Assembly: GCA_964019415.1 (NCBI GenBank)
Contig: OZ025881.1
Span: forward strand, 5,934,024-5,998,023
Reading direction: 5' to 3'
Length of the DNA: 64,000 nt
Source of the DNA: Ianthella basta
Lineage: Eukaryota; Porifera; Demospongiae; Verongiida; Ianthellidae
Part shown: piece by piece, positions 26,907 to 38,932 of the stretch
Numbering within the stretch: position 1 is the first letter of the stretch
Layout: the number at the start of each line of letters is the position of its first letter
Program-made: the position numbers and the translations under genes
The notes under the pieces: model-generated
Databases searched by the model: none
The model's input: only the letters and a program-made list of their open reading frames with translations
What the model was told of the DNA's origin: nothing

Positions 26907-27426
26907 CTACAGAGAGATGACACAGTGTATGACTTACGCCATCTACTGTACATGCTCGTATCAACATGCATGCACAGGTGTTGACAAAACTACCACAGAT
27001 TATGTACACAAAGTGCTATACACCCTGCATGGACTTGCTCAACACGACAGAGCAAAATCCAGTCATGAAGTCATACAGAAGTAACTTGAAAGTGACCAAA
27101 GGCCACTAAATTTCAGTGTAGCAGTGATCCACAGGTACAAACACACTCTTTGCCACAGATTCTTCTCTGAGCCCCTTGAACCCCCCCTCCCTTCGTTCCT
27201 GCACTTGCTACATCGAATGTATACACATGGCATGGTGTACTGTTCAACTCCTTGCTCTACATACATGTATACATCTATAAACCTAATTATCTAGCAAAAG
27301 AAGAAAAAAGTAATTCAACAGAACGACAGAAAACCACAGAACTAAAATGTCATATAATAAACTGACTATTTACAAACAAAACAAAATAGTAACACAAAGT
27401 GTCCATAAGGCAGGTGACATGTTCAT

Positions 27427-27755
27427 TCAATCATCGAAATCAAATCTATCAGACAAGTAGTTTAGTACACAATACACAGCCAAGCATGGCCAACACCAGC
27501 AGTACATCAGAAGTAGACCAATGGCTCTGAGGGGACCACTTCCAATAATGGAAACTGGACTTCTCTCTCCTCCATACCGATAGTAACCACGGTGACAACA
27601 GCAGTGACAGACGTTCTTTGGATGGCAGCAGTGAAGCTCTCGATAGAAGTGAAGATGGCTCCTCCAGGTGTAGCTGCCACGTGGCCAGTCCACGTGGTCA
27701 TTGAAACTTAGATTGTCCAACACAACGTGAGGAGTGGGAGGAGTGACTTGGTCAG
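27427..27755 (-). CDS. Cys-rich membrane protein family, member D, terminal exon
   Basis: Family acceptor at 27755 (CCGTAG|CTGACCAAG), stop TGA at 27427-27429. Order: proline segment (VTPPTPHVV), NLSFNDHVDWPRG (containing an N-x-S sequon), HLHFYRELHCCHPKN, CHCCCHRGYYRYGGER, IIGSGPLRA, a hydrophobic segment of about 22 residues with four Cys (LLLMYCWCWPC) and an acidic tail ending FDFDD. The layout predicts a single-pass membrane protein with a dense Cys/His cluster just outside the membrane. Flanking DNA, including about 150 bp downstream, is shared with member E, so the unit was duplicated with its 3' region. Function and first exon unknown. Confidence 0.65.
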
Positions 27756-27840
27756 CTACGGAGAGATGACACAGAGTATGACATGTGTCATCTAATATAG
27801 CCCATATATGGAAACATCAATAACAATACAGGTGACGTGT

Positions 27841-27888
27841 AAACAAAACTACCAGGAGTGATCCAAGGAGAAGGAGTGACTTGATAAG
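27841..27888 (-). pseudogene. Cys-rich family remnant (exon start only)
   Basis: The family's intron end and first codons (CTGTAG|CTTATCAAGTCACTCC) recur here, followed only by about 30 related bases. It is a truncated leftover of another unit in the array. Confidence 0.55.
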
Positions 27889-28014
27889 CTACAGAGATGA
27901 CACAGAGTATTTGGCCTGTGTCATCTTTGCACATGCATGTCAGTATCAACACGGGTGTTGACAAAGCTACCGCAGATTGTGTATCCACAGTGCTCTACAC
28001 TCAGGACTTGTCAT

Positions 28015-28275
28015 AGGCGGAGAACGTTTACAAACTTTGAGGGGGGGAGGGCTGTACTGGTTCAGCTAATGTGCTTGCCACCTGTATTATGTTAGGGTTC
28101 TAAAACACTGGGGGGGGGGGGGGGCTGTACTGGTTCAGCTAGTGTGCTTGCCACTTGTATTATGTTAGGGTTCTAAAACACTGGGGGGGGGGGGGGGGGG
28201 CTGTACTGGTTCAGCTAGTGTGCTTGCCACCTGTATTATGTTAGGGTTCTAAAACACTGGGGGGGGGGGCTTCAG
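28015..28275. repeat. About 85-bp tandem repeat with G-runs, 3 units
   Basis: Three copies of a segment (CTGTACTGGTTCAGCT through GGTTCTAAAACACTGG) separated by runs of 10-19 G. The G-runs vary in length. Lies between members D and E; the remaining sequence to 28938 is flank shared with member D. Confidence 0.9.
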
Positions 28276-28938
28276 CCCTCAGCCCTATAGGTCCCGCCAC
28301 CTATGCTTGTTCAACATTCCAACAAGACAGAGTGAAATCCAGTCTTAAAGTTACACAGAAGCAACTTGAACGTGACCAAAGGCCACTATAAAGCTCTGTG
28401 TAGCAGTGATCCACAGGTATACAAACACACTCTCAGTGTGCATGCATAATTCACAATACAGGTATAACTAGAGCTATATACAGGTCAGAGTGGTGATCCA
28501 AACACCTCACACAAGGTGTACATTTTCAGAAGCTGCATGAACAATGAGAAAATGAAGTGAAGCTGCATGAGAATGTCTCATACAGTTTCAAACGAACATA
28601 CACCAAAGGCCAGTACTATGTTATCCTTGAGGGGAACTTTGCAGTATATACAATACCATCAATCTTTCTGAAAGTTTTTTTCTGAGCCCCCTGAAACCTC
28701 TTTCCTTTTGTCCCTGCACTTGTTCCATTTAATGTACACACATGGCATGGTGTATTGTTCAATTCCTTGCTCTACATACACATACACATCTGTTAACTTA
28801 AACTAACACAAGAAGAAAAATGTATTCAACAGAATGACAGAAAACCATAGAACTAAAATGTCATGTAATAAAATGACTATTTACAATCAAAACAAAATAG
28901 TAACACCAAATGCCCATAAAGGCAGGTGGTATGTTCAT

Positions 28939-29264
28939 TCATTCATCGTCAATGTTATAAGACAAGCAGATCAGCAGAAGTAGCACCACAATGCATGGCC
29001 AACACCAGCAGTACATCAGAAGCAGACAGACGGCTCTGAGGGGACCACTTCCAATAATGGAAGTTGCACTTCTCTCTCCTCCATACCGATAGTAACCACG
29101 GTGACAACAGCAGTGACAGACGTTCTTTGGATGGCAGCAATGAAGCTCTCGATAGAAGTGAAGATGGCTCCTCCAGGTGTAGCGGCCACGTGGCCAGTCC
29201 ACGTGGTCATTGAAACTTAGATCGTCCACCACAACCCGAGGAGTGGGAGGAGTGACTCGGTCAG
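28939..29264 (-). CDS. Cys-rich membrane protein family, member E, terminal exon
   Basis: Family acceptor at 29264 (CCGTAG|CTGACCGAG), stop at 28939. Almost identical to member D through the core (HLHFYRELHCCHPKN, CHCCCHRGYYRYGGER, IIGSGPLRA). The hydrophobic end differs (VVLLLLICLSYN) and the tail is acidic (NIDDE). High similarity of both coding and flanking DNA to member D indicates a recent tandem duplication. No sign of inactivation within the exon. Confidence 0.65.
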
Positions 29265-29743
29265 CTACGGAGAGATGACACAGAGTATGACATGTGCCAT
29301 CTACTGTAGCCCGTATATGGAAAATTAACACAGGCATGAACAAAACTACAACAGATCATGTGTAAGAACTGGTACACCCAGTCGCATTAACTAAACTACT
29401 GTCTACACACACTCCTGCACTCAATCATGCACTGCACCGACCAAAAGGCAATAAAAATATCCAGTGATGCTCAATGTGTAATTTATGCCTTTCGTGAGAG
29501 GACATAAGTGTCTACACTCGAAGAAATATACATTGTCCTGTTCATTGATAACCATTGAAAGTACACAATGTATTAAAGGATCAATATTGTACAACGAGTT
29601 GATAAGCAAGATATCACAGATAAGAGCCCATTCAATACACTGTTCTCTTAAGAATGGTACAGAACCCTTCGTGCTCCCTAAACAACCTTCCTTTAGGCCA
29701 TATTAAAACATGGCACAGTGCCTTCCTTGAAAGGTACCATTAG

Positions 29744-30102
29744 TCATGTGGTGTGGTGAAGCTCTCGATAGAAGTGAAGATGGCTCCTCCAGGTCACTGG
29801 AGTAGCCACACTTTGAAGTGAGGGCTTCTCAGCTGGCTCAGGCATCAGAAAGGGTTGGTTCTCTAATACCAGCTTCACAACAGGGTTGAAAACCTTGCCA
29901 ACGTTTCGACCAGATGCTCTGGTCATCTTCGCCCTGAAGAAGACCAGAGCATCTGGTCGAAACGTCGGCAAGGTTTTCAACCCTGTTGTGAAGCTGGTAT
30001 TAGAGAACCAACCCTTTCTAGCCACACTTTGTTGGCTAAAGTGGTTACTGAAATTTAGATCATCCACCACAACCCGAGGAGTGGGAGGAGTGACTTGATC
30101 AA
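29744..30102 (-). pseudogene. Cys-rich family, member F, interrupted and truncated
   Basis: Begins at the family acceptor (30102) with the proline segment, then is interrupted by a foldback insertion (about 29816-30018) flanked by a 13-bp direct repeat. It resumes with the HLHFYREL codons and stops abruptly before the Cys cluster. Both the insertion and the loss of the 3' half make it non-functional. Confidence 0.7.
29847..30019. mobile_element. Foldback element inserted in member F
   Basis: Arms of about 85 bp form a near-perfect hairpin (outer ends AGAAAGGGTTGG / CCAACCCTTTCT). It is flanked by the direct repeat TAGCCACACTTTG (29803-29815 and 30019-30031), consistent with a target-site duplication. 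The centre carries a CTGAAGA...GGTCGAAACGTC motif (29934-29966), which also occurs in the foldback at 31224. Confidence 0.8.
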
Positions 30103-31223
30103 CTACGGAGAGATGACACAGAGTATGACATGTGTCATCTACTGCATGCCATATATGGTAACGTCATCATCCACACAGGTGTTGACAAAACTACAACCGA
30201 TGTTAGTCTGGTGCATGTACAAGATTCATTCACTGCCTTTGAATAACCCAATAGGAAATGACGATCGTATCCAAACATGAAGAAGCAAGTTAAAGTAAGT
30301 GAACACTGGACGAACTAAGTTCTTTGTAGAAGTTATCTACAGCCACACAGGGTTGTTGTCAGTGTGTACACACTCTCAGTGTAATAAAATTAGTGCCCAG
30401 TTCATTATTAACTGTACAAAGAACAAACAATTAAAGGATGAAACACAATGAAAAGATGATGAATAAATTAAATGTAGGGCATGCAAAAGTTAGTCTGTCT
30501 GTCCGTCTGTCTGCCAAACATTGTTATTATTCCATTGCAGTGCCACACTGCATGAACCAGTGGATGCCCATGCAGCACAATGTGAGGGGACAGCACAGTA
30601 CAACTGCCAGACCACCACACGCACTCCCTTCACTGCTTGGGAAGCTAAGACAACTTTCACACCTCATACACAACCTGGTTTGTGCATTGCCCAGAGTGAC
30701 ACAGCAGTGCTCCATGCAACAGGAAGGGTGCACTTCAACCATCTGCCCTTCCTGAGGAGTGGGATCGATCCAATAGGGTCTTCGAAACACTGGGGGTGTA
30801 ATGGCTGTCATTGGGGTGACCTCCACATGTGGGCTGGAGTAGTCGGCTGCAGTTCAACAGTGGAGCACATACACGATGATCCATGCATGCATGTGGCGCA
30901 GTTGGAATAGATTGGAGCAGGCATCACTTACAAAGCCTGGACACTGCAGCAGTTCTTCACACAATCACTGGAGATGGCTTTCTCCCTAAAATTTCCTCAA
31001 TGCTAGCTTTTCAGCCCGCATGCAAGCAGTTACATACCAACTTTCAGATGCAGAATGGCAGTAGGTTAATAGTTAATCACTTCATCACTTTGTTGTCAAT
31101 GTGACGTCACCTCCGGGTACACTTGTACTACACACTATGTTAAGACTGAGCAGTTTCAAAGTGCTGCAAACTACTGTACTTTGCCACTGGCCAAATGTCA
31201 AAATTGTAAGAAGGAACAACCGA
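30103..31223. other. Intergenic, no supported gene
   Basis: Several 70-130-codon open frames on both strands (30440-31100) lack recognisable domains or paired splice sites. Some Cys-rich minus-strand reading at 30530-30830 is suggestive but unsupported. Confidence 0.45.
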
Positions 31224-31416
31224 TATGAACTTGAACTTGACGAGCTTTCATGTAGCAGGTAGGGGCAGTAGGAAGACGTTTCAACATCAAGAGTCTTCGT
31301 CAGTTACAAAATTGACTGACTCCTTCAGTTTTGTAACTGACGAAGACCCTCGTGGTCGAAACGTCTTACTACTGCCCCTACCTGCTATGCGAAAGCTCAT
31401 CAAGTTCAAATTCATA
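31224..31416. mobile_element. Second foldback element with shared core
   Basis: Imperfect hairpin with arms of about 90 bp (outer ends TATGAACTTGAACTTGACGA and its complement). The arm sequences differ from the element at 29847, but the centre shows the same architecture: CTGACGA, a GACC...GGTC stem, then GAAACGTC (31337-31365). Confidence 0.75.
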
Positions 31417-31652
31417 TCTGCTCTGCAGCATGAGTCTCTACCACATCCAGGAACAACTGCACCAGCCATCCCTCACGACACATGCACAAAGTGCAGGCAC
31501 CTCACCCATCAAGCTCAGTAGAAGCACTACACCTCATCACCATCTCCATTTTGTTCACTTTGGTAATCACTTTGTAGCCCATTACACAACAACATACTTT
31601 TGAAATTGTACCCCACGCAAGGTGGTTTGCACAAGCTCCATACGCACGCGCA

Positions 31653-31653
31653 T

Positions 31654-31720
<67 letters not shown>
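31653..31720. repeat. (CA)n microsatellite
   Basis: About 34 CA units. The minus-strand frame through it to 32140 has hydrophobic segments but no recognisable domain; I do not call it a gene. Confidence 0.95.
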
Positions 31721-31722
<2 letters not shown>

Positions 31723-32632
31723 GGCCTGCCACGACAAATAACATCATGTCAGAGAGGGTAAAATGGTTCTTAGGAGGAAGGTGTAGGGTGCCCCGTAGAG
31801 AGGTGGGAGGGGCAAAGGAGAAGCTGCACATGTAGGCAATATACAAGATCAGTAGCAGTGTGTACAGTGTACAGCATGCCTTATAAAGAAGGCCAATCAT
31901 ACGCTGCATGCACGTCCAGACACAGTTGCAGAAGCCTGCACACTTTGATGGAGTAGTCACAAGTATCGTGTCAGTACGCTGTGTAGACGCCACCACTGTA
32001 CTGCATTGAAGCTTGACAATTCTACCACCACGTACGCATGTGATTCTGATTGTCTTTGACAATGTATACACTTCACCTCTATTGCTAGCCCACTTCCTCT
32101 CTTTCACCCTTCCCCAAACAAATTCTTCAGTTCTCACCATCCTCTCCCTTTGTTGTGTCCACCTTGTTCGTCACGGCAGGAAGGACCTGAGTCACACCCT
32201 TTACACAGCAAGGGAGGCAGCAAGACAAGACAAGAGTGCATCAACAATTAACTAGTTAACAACCAGCACACATTAGGAGCATTAACCCATACACATGTAG
32301 TGAGTGTTACCGTGCTGTTACGTAGATGCCCATAGGGAGCCACAGTGAAGGCATTTGAGCACATGCAAATATACTCTTACGTACGTAACTGCTAACCTCA
32401 ACTGGTCAATGTGCACAGGAGATGAAGAAATTAGCTCTTTCCTGGCCTCATGCGATGCAATGTTTGGGCTAGTAGCTAGATATATAAAGACTGTGTCCAA
32501 CTGGATGGTTAATTTGGTAGCCAACAATAGCTGGCAAGATGTCAAAGTACAACTGTGGGACAATTTTTGTTTGCCGACAATAAACATTCCATGCATTTCC
32601 TTTTGTTGCTACAGTGGATTTATGCAACCTTG

Positions 32633-32748
32633 CAACAGTCCCACACCCTGGGCAGCCGTTACCTAGGATACAGACTGGTACTGTACACAACTATCATAAT
32701 ACCCTGTTCGTATCCTAGGTAACGACTACCCAGGTATGGGAACTGTTG
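32633..32748. mobile_element. Small hairpin element
   Basis: Inverted repeats of about 36 bp (CAACAGTCCCACACC...CGTTACCTAGGATA and complement) surround about 40 bp. It resembles a short MITE. The next 150-300 bp (32858-33020) contains repeated GAGGTGTCC-type motifs in both orientations that also look transposon-derived. Confidence 0.65.
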
Positions 32749-33166
32749 AATGGTTGTATAAATCTGCTGTAACATGTTGTGTTTTGTTTTGAAAGTTCTC
32801 ACCTGTACACCATCCCCTCCGTACCAGTTTTTCTTATCAGAGACAATACAATGACACCTCACTGTTCAGGACACCTTTGGGACAAGTTGGGAAAGACCCA
32901 AGCGTCCTCATTAGTGAGGTGTCCCTATTTCAGAGGTATTTTTGTTCACATCTAAATGTAGTTGGAACAGTAGGCACTGTCTTTATTACAGAGGTGTCCT
33001 GAATTCAAAGTGTCCACTAAGGGCTTCCTTGCTAGCTAAAAAGGAATTGGAGCACCAAATCCAGTGCAATCACTCTGTATTTGCGGGTGAAAACAACGTT
33101 TTAACATCAGCACGGACGGATGACGCCGACCAATCGCGTACAACGTGGTTGCTTGGTGACATCTGG

Positions 33167-33521
33167 ATGCTGCCCAGTGCTGCCGATGAGGAGTGGAATT
33201 CTCCGAAAAGGCCTTCCAGCACAGTGGCAAACCTCCAACTTTTTGTCAACCTGTATGCAGAGGTAAGTACCTTTTTCTTGTTATCCTTAGTCATTCAGAA
33301 TTTGGTGAGATCAATTGTATTCAGTACTCACTATTGAAATCAAAAAGGAGGAACACACGATTCAAGCCCCATACATCAAACAAAAAGTGAGAGATTAATG
33401 GGAATCTTTTTCACAGCACTACGTAAGTGTGTATACACTTCCCTCATTGCAGACAGACATTACACCATCAATGTCAGGTTCACTCTCCAATGAATGTGAA
33501 AGTGGAAGCAAAAATGACTGA
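33167..33521 (+). CDS. Possible small two-exon protein
   Basis: ATG at 33167 opens a 32-codon exon ending in a strong donor (GCAGAG|GTAAGT, exon to 33262). An ATTGCAG acceptor at 33452 joins in phase 0 to 22 more codons and TGA at 33521. Product about 54 aa, acidic and Ser-rich (start MLPSAADEEW). Upstream is a CpG-containing patch with a CCAATCGCG motif that could be a promoter. No family recognised; it may be chance. Confidence 0.22.
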
Positions 33522-33752
33522 ACTCAAACATACCCTGATGGTGTACGTAACTGGCAGAGCATGTTTGATGGGTCAGTTTAGCTCTCAATTTCACATTCTG
33601 CTTGGGACAACCGACCTCGCTAATCAACGGCACTTCAGTCACTTCCTTGCATCAGTAGTATGAGTGTATACATAGGTACATGAGTATGCAGCTTAGGGGA
33701 AGGAATAGCTTGTGCGTTTAGCGCAGATCACACATGGACCGCACTCAAACTG

Positions 33753-35072
<1,320 letters not shown>

Positions 35073-35208
35073 TTTTCATTTAATTTAATACGTAATTTCC
35101 GGCCCACATAAACTATACCTGGTAGCCTAACTTCCGGCTGGAATAAAACTGTTCAGATGGGTGCTCCAACATGCATGATTTGCCATATCTCCTATGCAAT
35201 AGAATCTG

Positions 35209-35310
35209 CTACGGCTCGCCCCCCTTAAGAGTGTCCATGTACTCCTTGTACGAGAGAAGCTCTCCATGTTCCTCCGGTTTGGTCACCTCTATCTTTGCAA
35301 TCCACCCTGC

Positions 35311-35404
<94 letters not shown>

Positions 35405-35863
35405 ATCAGGCATAGGGGCAGTAGGTATCAGAGAACAAGCAATACTTCAGTCTACAATTGACAAAGACACCGCTTTGTATGCACCCCTTACAAACAGTCT
35501 GAACAAACTAGCCAGCCTCACCTTCCTCGTAGGGACTCTTGTTTACAAGGGCTGCATTGCCTTCCAGAGCCTTGTTCACTTCAGTTACAGTTCCTGACAT
35601 GGGCGCATAGATGTCCGATGCTGCCTTCACACTCTCAATAGCACTAAAGTCACCTACATACATGACCACCAGTGTGGGGGTGGGCTTACTATGATGATAC
35701 CCTACTGGGTCATAACTCATGTACTCTACGGCTTACATACACATGCTACAGAATGACATGCTACATGCACACAAACACACACACACATGCAGCTAACATA
35801 TGCACACACATAATAGACCATACACCCACAATCCCTATACATGTGTGGTTGCAGAAATGCACT

Positions 35864-35930
<67 letters not shown>

Positions 35931-38745
35931 CCCTTCTTGACTGTGGTGCCAACATCGGGGAGCTCCACGTAAACCACATCTCCTAGCAGGTCCTGCAGAG
36001 ACAGGAGTACCAGGTACACGGACAAGACGGCAGGCTCACAGTGACTCAGCTGGCACAGAGCACGTGCTCAGTACTCTTACACAAACACACATTCAGCACA
36101 GGACCTGAGACCATCAGTGAGTACAGCCTCTCTACAAACATACACAGCAATACAATAATACATCTCACATGTAATATATAGCATCAAGCCCACTGTGATA
36201 ACACATGTACCAAACACATGGACAGTGGGTCACACGGAGTTACAGTACAGACTGAAGAATACTGGGCAGCTACCACCATACAAACATACAGCCTATAGGG
36301 ACCTACTACCGCAGACCTGTCTTCTACTGAGGTAGTGGGTGTGCAGTAAGAAAGGGCACCTGCACCATAATATAGGGGGCCAGGTGCAGCCTGTCAAATG
36401 CAGCCAAATAGTCTACTGCATCCAATTAGCCTACACATTCATATCCAATCAATTAGTCTAGGCAGACAATTAGTCTACAGCAATCACCAGGCCCAAACTG
36501 TATCACGCAATATACAATTCTGGCTCAATAGCACACAACCCCTTCCGACAGGAGCTGTGCAGGTAGCCTGATGCGGTCTAACCTGTGCATAGTCTGAAAT
36601 TCCAACTGTAGCAACGTTTCCCTCCACAGTAGCCCACTCGTGAGACTTGACAAACCTGTAGTGCTCTCCTGTGACAAAGACAAGCATATCGATGCAGTGA
36701 AGGGAAAGTGTAGTGCTGAAGTAGTTGACACAACTCTCTTAAGGTTGTACCAACTGCACAACAGTGAGATGGCAATCCATGGTTGCACACACACACTTGT
36801 ACAAGGCTTTGTATGGTTACCCCCTTTCACACAAACGAGCCCCTTTGCATGAGGGGCCACATGCATTACTTTCACATACAGTGGAACCTGTCTGAGGTAG
36901 CCACTTTAGGTCAAGTTATAATTGGTCTTTATAAAGAGGCGAATGCATTACAGAGGTAGGCTGCAATGTTTTAGTGCTATATTAGTGCTATTTGGGTCCA
37001 CAGAGGCTGGCTTTTTCAGTGAGGTAGCTGACAAGAGATATGCAGCAGCGATAGACCAAACAATGGGAACCTCAGCACCAGGTGGTATGCAGAGTGTTCG
37101 CAATAGGAGAGCTGCCATAGGTAGGGCAGTGAGTGAACACATACAGACCTGCGTGACAGTTGCTCCTTGATCTGCCACAGGTTCCGGGGGTGGCGGAAGC
37201 ACTTAAGAAGTGGTCAGGCCAGGACAAATTTCACTTGCGAAAATTGTTTTTGACTATGATTGTCCAGACTATGCTACTAGCTTTACAACTGCTGGTTACA
37301 GGCTTAGCCTGCTGAATGGATGTGTAATTATTATGAAAAGTGATGTAGTATGAATCTATAGGAGCAGACACATTCACTGCAAAACCCACTGCCGATCATG
37401 AAACATGGTCAATGTGAACAACAATCAAAACAGTACACAACTGCATGTAAGTACAAGCCAAAATGGTGGGCGAAAGCTGTTTAACAGTTGTTCAGCTGGT
37501 AGCTGTTTTCGAAGAAAAAACTACTCACTGCCACAAAAGTGGTCCCACTTTGGCTGGACCAGCCGGACTGGTTCCGCGGCCCATGGGTTGAGTAGCCATG
37601 GCCGAGACAGGAACACTTGCTGTCAATCAAGGCCACCACCCCCCCATTGTGCTTGTTTGGATCATTAGTTTACAGAGACTGTTACACTGTAATACAAGGA
37701 CATTCATAAAGCACTGCTCCTTTGACGTGGACTGTATGACCATGAATACAATTAGAATGGGTCTTTGATGGGGTAACGGTTGTGGGAGAATGCAGTGAAA
37801 CATGTGAGGAATCTGGAAACTAATTACTTACATCACTGCCAGGGCCTTTGTACCTTGAATGATGTCATGGGGGCAGTTTTTTTAACGAGAATGATGTCAC
37901 AGCGGTAGCTAGATTTTTGTCTGAATGCACAACGCACATTGCATGGCACAAACATGTCATGTGATATCCCAAATATTCATCTGGTGCACCTCACTCTCCT
38001 AAATTAATTATAATAGGCATCCTCTCTTCCTGCCATTTCTTGGAAGAATAATGTGTGTCATGTGACAATTGGAGAGTGCACGCTCAGTACAAGAAAACTT
38101 AAACATATTGTATTGCTGCTTTGTGTCATTGCTACAAACCAGTGTTCCATTGTAACACACAACACACACAAAAGGCATGTTTTGCCATTGTAGCTACAGT
38201 TCCCCTGACCTGGCAGTGAGTGTGGTATACCGGCAGTAATTGGATTAGCTGTGCAGCGCCAAAGCCTCTAATAATAACGCTAATGGACACTGGCCTACAT
38301 AGCCCCCCAAATGGACAAATATAATACAAACAGGTAAATGAAGTTTTCAGGATGTTTTAGCGACAGCCTAGAGTGCGTGAAGGTGCGAAAGACAAGTCTT
38401 AGAACAGTGCATCCCTACTGCATAGCCCCGTACCGTATGTAGTGACTCGCTACACACATTCACTACCACAGCAATCCGTATACACAACGCGCTCCAGGAT
38501 TCTGACCAGATGCCATCCCGCTACTCTCCTATGCCATACACAACTGAGAGTACGTGGCACGCACCCCTCACACGAAGCTCACCTGGAGGAGGTTTGAGAG
38601 TGGTAGAAAAGGCCCTTGGAAACAGCTCCTTGCTACCAGACGGCTGGCCAGGGCAAACAGCTCCGTAGGCCGTCGTTCGCAAGACATGAGCTAGTGTGAC
38701 GGGGCAGGAGCGCTGGAAAGCACCAACAAACAACCTAGCAGCCAT
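35209..38745 (-). CDS. GCSH: Glycine cleavage system H protein, mitochondrial
   Basis: Lipoyl carrier of the mitochondrial glycine cleavage system: it shuttles the aminomethyl group from P-protein to T-protein and the dithiol to L-protein. Five exons: 38583-38745 (ATG), 36583-36668, 35929-35992, 35522-35653, 35209-35306 (TAG). All GT-AG, summing to 543 bp (180 aa; the human precursor is 173). Exon 1 encodes a mitochondrial presequence rich in Arg/Ala/Ser and poor in acids ([24 protein letters not shown]). Then [28 protein letters not shown] and the lipoylation motif ESVKAAS, whose Lys is the attachment site, followed by NKSPYEEGW. Intron 1 (1.9 kb) holds repeat debris. Its start lies 187 bp from that of MSRA on the other strand. 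Confidence 0.95.
35312..35403. repeat. (TG)n microsatellite at GCSH acceptor
   Basis: Directly adjacent to the CTGCAG acceptor of the last GCSH exon. Confidence 0.95.
35867..35928. repeat. (CA)n microsatellite forming GCSH exon 3 donor
   Basis: On the gene's strand this is (GT)n starting immediately after the exon, so the donor GT is the first unit of the microsatellite. Confidence 0.95.
36882..37030. mobile_element. MITE-like element, truncated, GCSH intron 1
   Basis: Begins with the terminal motif ACAGTGGAACCTGTCT, which also starts the complete element at 60788. It contains the shared internal block TTTTAGTGCTATATTAGTGCTATTTGG and lacks a matching right end. Confidence 0.6.
37031..38582. 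other. GCSH intron 1, remaining sequence
   Basis: About 1.5 kb with no recognisable exon or complete repeat element; short open frames only. Confidence 0.6.
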
Positions 38746-38932
38746 GTTCTTTGAGAGGCCACTTTCCCAGCGGAAGCTGGCCCTCAGCGGGAACGTGGCG
38801 CGTGGGCGGCCGTGGTACGGGTGCCTGCATGTCATGACGCAATCGCACCATCGCACCATAGTCACATGATTCCCAGTTTTACACACCTAAACAAAGCCAG
38901 AATAGGGCGAGAAGTGCTCTCGAAACTTCGCC
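38746..38932. promoter_or_regulatory. Bidirectional promoter region, GCSH / MSRA
   Basis: Only 187 bp separate the start codons of two divergent genes. The region is GC-rich near GCSH (GTGGCGCGTGGGCGGCCG) and has no clear TATA box. Two CGCACCAT-type repeats lie near 38839-38860. It must contain both 5' UTRs and the shared promoter. This is inferred from the arrangement, not from mapped start sites. Confidence 0.6.
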
